Assembly (NCBI RefSeq): GCF_021155765.1
Contig: NC_060113.1
Span: 2,594,501 to 2,658,500 of the forward strand
DNA from: Diprion similis
Taxonomy: Eukaryota > Arthropoda > Insecta > Hymenoptera > Diprionidae
Length of the DNA: 64,000 nt
Direction of reading: 5' to 3'
In this document: in pieces, positions 59,856 to 64,000 of the stretch
How the letters are laid out: every line of letters starts with the position of its first letter
How positions within the stretch are numbered: the first letter of the stretch is position 1
Notes under the pieces: model-generated
What the model was told of the DNA's origin: nothing
The model's input: only the letters and a program-made list of their open reading frames with translations
The model's database searches: none
Translations under genes and position numbers: made by a program

Positions 59856-62524
59856 CAAACAGCCTTCGCAGTTATCTCCTAGATCTCGTGTGAACCTGTG
59901 GCTGAATTGCGATGTCCTCATTGGAGAGAAATGATGAGGCAATTATAAAATTAATCGGATGGTCTTCGTTTGCGTAAAAGTTGCTCGTTGCTGGATCGAC
60001 GATGTGGAAGTAGCAAGTGGACACTGGCAACAGAAGCTTCGTGAAACAATCATACGTTACGGTTCGCGAAGTGGCGGCATAGGTGGGGCGTCTGGAACTG
60101 TCACGTCGTCGCTGGATGAAGTGGAGAATGTTACTGGGTGATCCGATTCGACACATTCAGTAGTGTCCGGTGTCTTAGCGCGATAAACTGACTTACTTAC
60201 TTACTTACTTACTTACTTATTCACCAGCCGTGCTGCAGCCACTTCCGCGATTCGAGTGCAACGCTGTGTTTTTCCTTATCATCGACTCTGATTTACGTCG
60301 TTGCTACAAGTCGCATCGGGATCATCAATTCCAAGTGAGTCCCTGATTCATACAGGTTCAGATAATTTTTGACGTTGTTTCGTTCACGCCGTGTCTTGAT
60401 TCTACTTGTGATCAGGATTTTGCGGTACACTTGACACCGGTAGGTCTTGATCGTTGAATTTGCATCCTAAGACTGTAAGTACCGACATTATATCGCAAGT
60501 TACAGCCTTTAATGTAATACTTATCAGCGAGGTATGTAGTGTAATTCGTTTCTCTTATCACGTAGAGGTGAATTTTATTGCAAACACGCATGACTGTTGA
60601 ATAATCAAGCCACAGAATTGAATTATTAATGTTTAATGATCAGTGGAATGGGAACAACGGATGTTTTAGACGATTCATACATAAGCTTTTTGCGAATTCA
60701 TATACACATGCGAACAAGATTGTATCGACTGTCCAAAATATACTTATAAGAAATATGTGGATAATAATTAATCTACAATTTCTTTTTTTACACCCGACGT
60801 TTGACGGCGTTGAACAATTGAACTTGATTGATAATGCGAGGCGCATTATAGTTGGGCAGAAAGTAGGTGGGAGCCCATGATGTCAAAGCTTGATGACATT
60901 TAATACACTCATCGAAAGACCAGAGACATGCACGCGTTATATACCGATGGAATATCGACGAGTTCTAATTAACAAAGTGTTGCACGTTCGGTCCAACGAA
61001 TACGAGTCACAATCCAAAAGTGCAAAATATCTGGTTCAGGATTTTTTGCACGGTGTTTTTCTTTTTCTTGACGACAATTAACCAGTTTGTTCTTCAGACC
61101 GATTACGCATCACGTTGTATTTGTGTAGATAATAATCGCGACTTTAATCAGGATCAACCTACCGTCAATGCGCGAAGATAGCAAAGAGAAGAGGCAAACA
61201 TGCCTGAGCTTTTTCCTCAAAGCTTTCATCATTATCGCGTTTCATATTCCCAAGACTCGGTAAAAATGAAACCCTTAAAAATCTGAACAACCTGAACTCT
61301 GTTGGATTTTAAATCCTAGCATACGAAGGACGCCTTGGCCCAGAATGACACGTCGTAGTTCGCGCACGATGACAAAGTGCGATGTTATTGATTTACCTAC
61401 ACTTCCGTTTCCATGAAGGGATGCATGTGTGGGTGCAGGAAAATGTGTAAGTATTTACTGGTAACGTTTGGACACGTAGCTCCGAGTCCACTGCGAGAAA
61501 GCAAGAGGCCGTAAGTCTGTTTGTCCATAAAGCTTAGTCCTGTCACGTGCCGAGCCACGTAAATGACCTGAAACGTTATGATCCAGAAGATCGTTTTTAC
61601 TAGACAACTTGGCGAACGGACGCAAAGCTGAAGCCATCCATGTATCGACGACTCGGTTTCACATCGCAAACACTGTTCGTTGCAGCCGCTGCACCTACGG
61701 GCAAAATTCACTTTTACTTTCAACCTTAATTGCGACGCCTTTTACGAACAACTACTTTGACCTATAAGAACACCGCAAGTGTAGGAGAGATACTGGTTTG
61801 GTAACTGTCTTCGATAAATTAACGACGGTTCGTAAAAATATTTACCAATTCGTGCATGGCACTTGATGCGTATTTTCGATTCGTTTGACCTCTGTTGAAG
61901 ATTTTTTTTTTGAAATTTGTTCGGATTTTTGTTTTCGATGAAATCTGTCAACTTTTCATTTTCATGATTATAGGTATATGCGCGTGGAAATTTTTCGAGT
62001 TAATTGGATAATTTTTTTTTCTCGTTCCGTATACAAGTATTTGAAAACTTTTTAGCTCCTTTATGTAAAGGTCGAAGAATTAGTTTGACAAGCCTGGGAT
62101 CTCTGGATCTTTTCAGTATGATTTAAATTTATTTTCGAAAATAATTGAAACAAAGAAATTAAAACACAGGAGGTATTAGTAACATGCACTCAAAAACTGG
62201 TGACATAAAATCCTTTCCCACATTTTCATGAGATTCTTTTCGAGAGATGCAAAACTTACTAAACATGTATATTTCTTATTAAGAGAAACTTTGATAGATT
62301 GATGATCGTTGCAGCTTTTTGATAGCTTCTCAAAATTACTACAACACAAAATTTTACTTTCACTCTCTGTAACACTCATTCTTAATGAAAAAGCAAGAAG
62401 ATTGGTACAAGTTGAAGATAATTTCGTGAAGCCGGTTTCAGGTGAGAAAAATTGTATATCAAATAGGGACCCGGTTAGTTAATAGAGGGGGGATAAAACG
62501 TAGCTGGTGAACAACAGGCGACGG
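59856..62524. other. Gene-poor stretch with a TTAC microsatellite
   Basis: About 2.7 kb. A plus-strand open frame ends at 60141 in SSLDEVENVTG. About 50 bases later (TTAC)n begins. The minus frame at 61397-61723 contains a Cys-rich start and a hydrophobic stretch but no family I recognise. Confidence 0.35.
60190..60220 (+). repeat. (TTAC)n microsatellite
   Basis: About seven copies of TTAC. It could be a plain microsatellite or the repeat tail of a decayed non-LTR retrotransposon whose 3' end would be the preceding 200 bases. I see no reverse transcriptase. Confidence 0.7.
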
Positions 62525-62564
62525 TATATAGACAGAAGTGCCTCCAGCATCCCGCAGTCAGTAA
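62525..62564 (+). promoter_or_regulatory. Possible TATA/initiator core promoter
   Basis: TATATAG at 62525-62531 and an arthropod-type initiator TCAGT at 62558-62562, about 33 bases apart. No coding exon close downstream is convincing. It may drive a non-coding leader exon of the gene starting at 63966 or another gene. Confidence 0.35.
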
Positions 62565-63406
62565 AACTGTGTCGTTCGTCCAGCCAGCCGGCAGGTTGTT
62601 TATCACTTTCACCAAAGTAAAACCAGAATACGAGTCAAACGAAAAATATTGGAATTTGTCGAACTTTCGATAACCCGTGAGTATGACGTAGAGTAATGGA
62701 GGATCGTCAACGAATGTCAAATTTGTGAAGTGACGCAAGGAATTCAAAAAAAAAAAAAAAAAAAAAATGCTTTTGCTATTAATTCATGGAACGTATACAT
62801 CGCGAAAACGAAGAAGGCGACGGACTTTTACGAGGCATCGATTTTTCCGCGAAACCGTCTGTTGCAGGTCACCGTTTCATTCGGGTCAGGAGTTACTTCG
62901 ACTGATGAAAGTCGGCAATATTACTCAAGTCCGTAAGCCTCGACCTCGACAGCGATACTAAGGACGGTCGTCGATTTTCATGAGAATTCCGGTATTGGAA
63001 AATCGACGAGACTTTATTTTTACGTTTAAAGCACTCCGAGAAATTAGATTCGTTCGAAAATCGACGACCGTAATGGACTGAGAAGTAAATAGTCTGTACT
63101 AGCTAAGCTAAAACTTTCATATTTCGTACACCGACTGTATTTCATAAATAACAGATGCAAAATGGTTATAAGCTTCGCGTGGAACAGATCGAATCGAAAT
63201 ACATGCATGCAGCGAATTTTAACCGCCATTGTGGAGCCTCTGAATGCGGAGAATGGTGACCTTAGCGATAGCCTCAGATTCCTCGAAATTTGATATCAAA
63301 TTTTCCCAAATCATTTCGACACTCTTAATTCTGTTGATGAGCTTTTAACTTCATCGTTGATTTTATCTCCACGGGAAGACTTCGGCTGAATTTGTTTTCA
63401 TGGATT

Positions 63407-63441
63407 TATATAAATAAGAGATGTTAATATAACGAGGCAGT
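63407..63441 (+). promoter_or_regulatory. TATA box and initiator of the right-edge gene
   Basis: TATATAAA at 63407-63414, then CAGT at 63438-63441, 31 bases from the first T: the classical insect core-promoter spacing. A leader exon could run from about 63439 to a donor at 63654 (TCAG, GTAATC), splicing to the acceptor at 63955. Confidence 0.6.
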
Positions 63442-63965
63442 TGCGATTAGACTGCACACCGCACCACTGACTGCTCTGACCGCTGATAAAATTATACTTT
63501 ACATTATAATTATACGACTTACTCTGATTCATCGTTTCTACTTATCGACTTACGTATACTCGAGTCGTCCGCAGTCGTCATCGGATTGATTTACCAATTC
63601 AAGTATTAAAATTCTCTCCGCAGTTGATTGCTTTTAAACGATTCACAAAATCAGGTAATCCTTATCGTCAAATATTAAAATTGGATAAGTTTTCGACAAT
63701 TCGATCGATCATTTTGTATGGCTTTCAAGTAGATCCTTTCGTCAATGACTCGTCGCTGCACGTATTTACGGAATCCAATAACTTATCAACTTATAGTTGC
63801 GTTCCAATTTATCTCGATCAGTCAATCATACAAACGACTTTTCCACAAGAGTTTCCTGCACGTACGCACCTATCCTACTATATATATATATATAATGATT
63901 ACGCGTTCCCGCCGAAGAATTGGCAATAAAAATAATCAACTCTGTTTTGTTACAGATTAACAATC

Positions 63966-64000
63966 ATGTCAGTTAAAGGGATGCTGACACTTCTGGTTAT
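63966..64000 (+). CDS. Start of a gene with a probable signal peptide (runs off window)
   Basis: After acceptor TTTTGTTACAG (ending 63955) and ten leader bases, ATG at 63966 opens MSVKGMLTLLV up to the edge. The hydrophobic start after a basic residue looks like a signal peptide or membrane anchor. The TATA/initiator promoter about 530 bases upstream fits a gene with a non-coding first exon. The product cannot be named from 11 residues. Confidence 0.55.
   Translation, partial: MSVKGMLTLLV

Noticed and set aside
59872..60156. Minus-strand frame and the (TTAC)n tail as a LINE remnant
   Set aside because: The repeat tail fits, but no reverse transcriptase or endonuclease motif is visible in any frame nearby, so I list only the microsatellite.
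1..64000. CRISPR arrays, operons, bacterial insertion sequences
   Set aside because: The window is a eukaryotic nuclear genome with spliced genes; no spaced direct-repeat array was seen.

Overview
This is eukaryotic, AT-rich DNA with short GT-AG introns, long intergenic spaces and nuclear tRNA genes. The tandem array of CYP6-type cytochrome P450 genes, the exon structures and the protein sequences indicate an insect. A hymenopteran, perhaps a sawfly-like lineage, is my best guess, but the order cannot be proved from the window.

Layout. Positions 1-24.7 kb hold a P450 array, all on the minus strand. It has the first codons of one gene running off the left edge, five complete four-exon genes (starts at 4005, 8000, 16105, 21841 and 24698), one nearly intact copy killed by a premature stop and a lost splice donor (9878-11704), and one strongly decayed relic (12290-13026). 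All copies share the same three intron positions (all phase 1), so they arose by tandem duplication. The four genes and two pseudogenes on the left form one subgroup, and the two genes at 20.1-24.7 kb a second. A tRNA-Met gene follows at 25.1 kb. From 25.2 to 34.7 kb I find no gene I can defend.

From 34.7 to 49.4 kb eight plus-strand exons join in phase into the 3' part of a coiled-coil plus PDZ scaffold-like protein. One intron carries a tRNA-Glu gene and a 1.1 kb fold-back inverted repeat. RFC2 (DNA clamp loader subunit, six exons, minus strand) lies at 50.9-52.4 kb and faces away from a predicted two-exon gene of unknown function (52.8-54.3 kb). A two-exon Cu/Zn superoxide dismutase (55.0-55.9 kb, minus), a tRNA-Leu gene (56.1 kb, minus) and a possible small secreted protein (57.1 kb, minus) follow. 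The last 6 kb hold the probable C-terminal exons of an unidentified plus-strand gene (59.1-59.9 kb), two TATA/initiator promoters, and the first codons of a gene that starts at 63966 and runs off the right edge.

The P450 enzymes are probably microsomal monooxygenases acting on plant or hormone-like small molecules. Their birth-and-death pattern is the main biological story. The most unusual structures are the fold-back element, which would give a long RNA hairpin when its host gene is transcribed, and the recently inactivated P450 copy. Coordinates were derived by hand from splice consensus and reading frame. Exon edges of the conserved genes should be exact or within a base or two.
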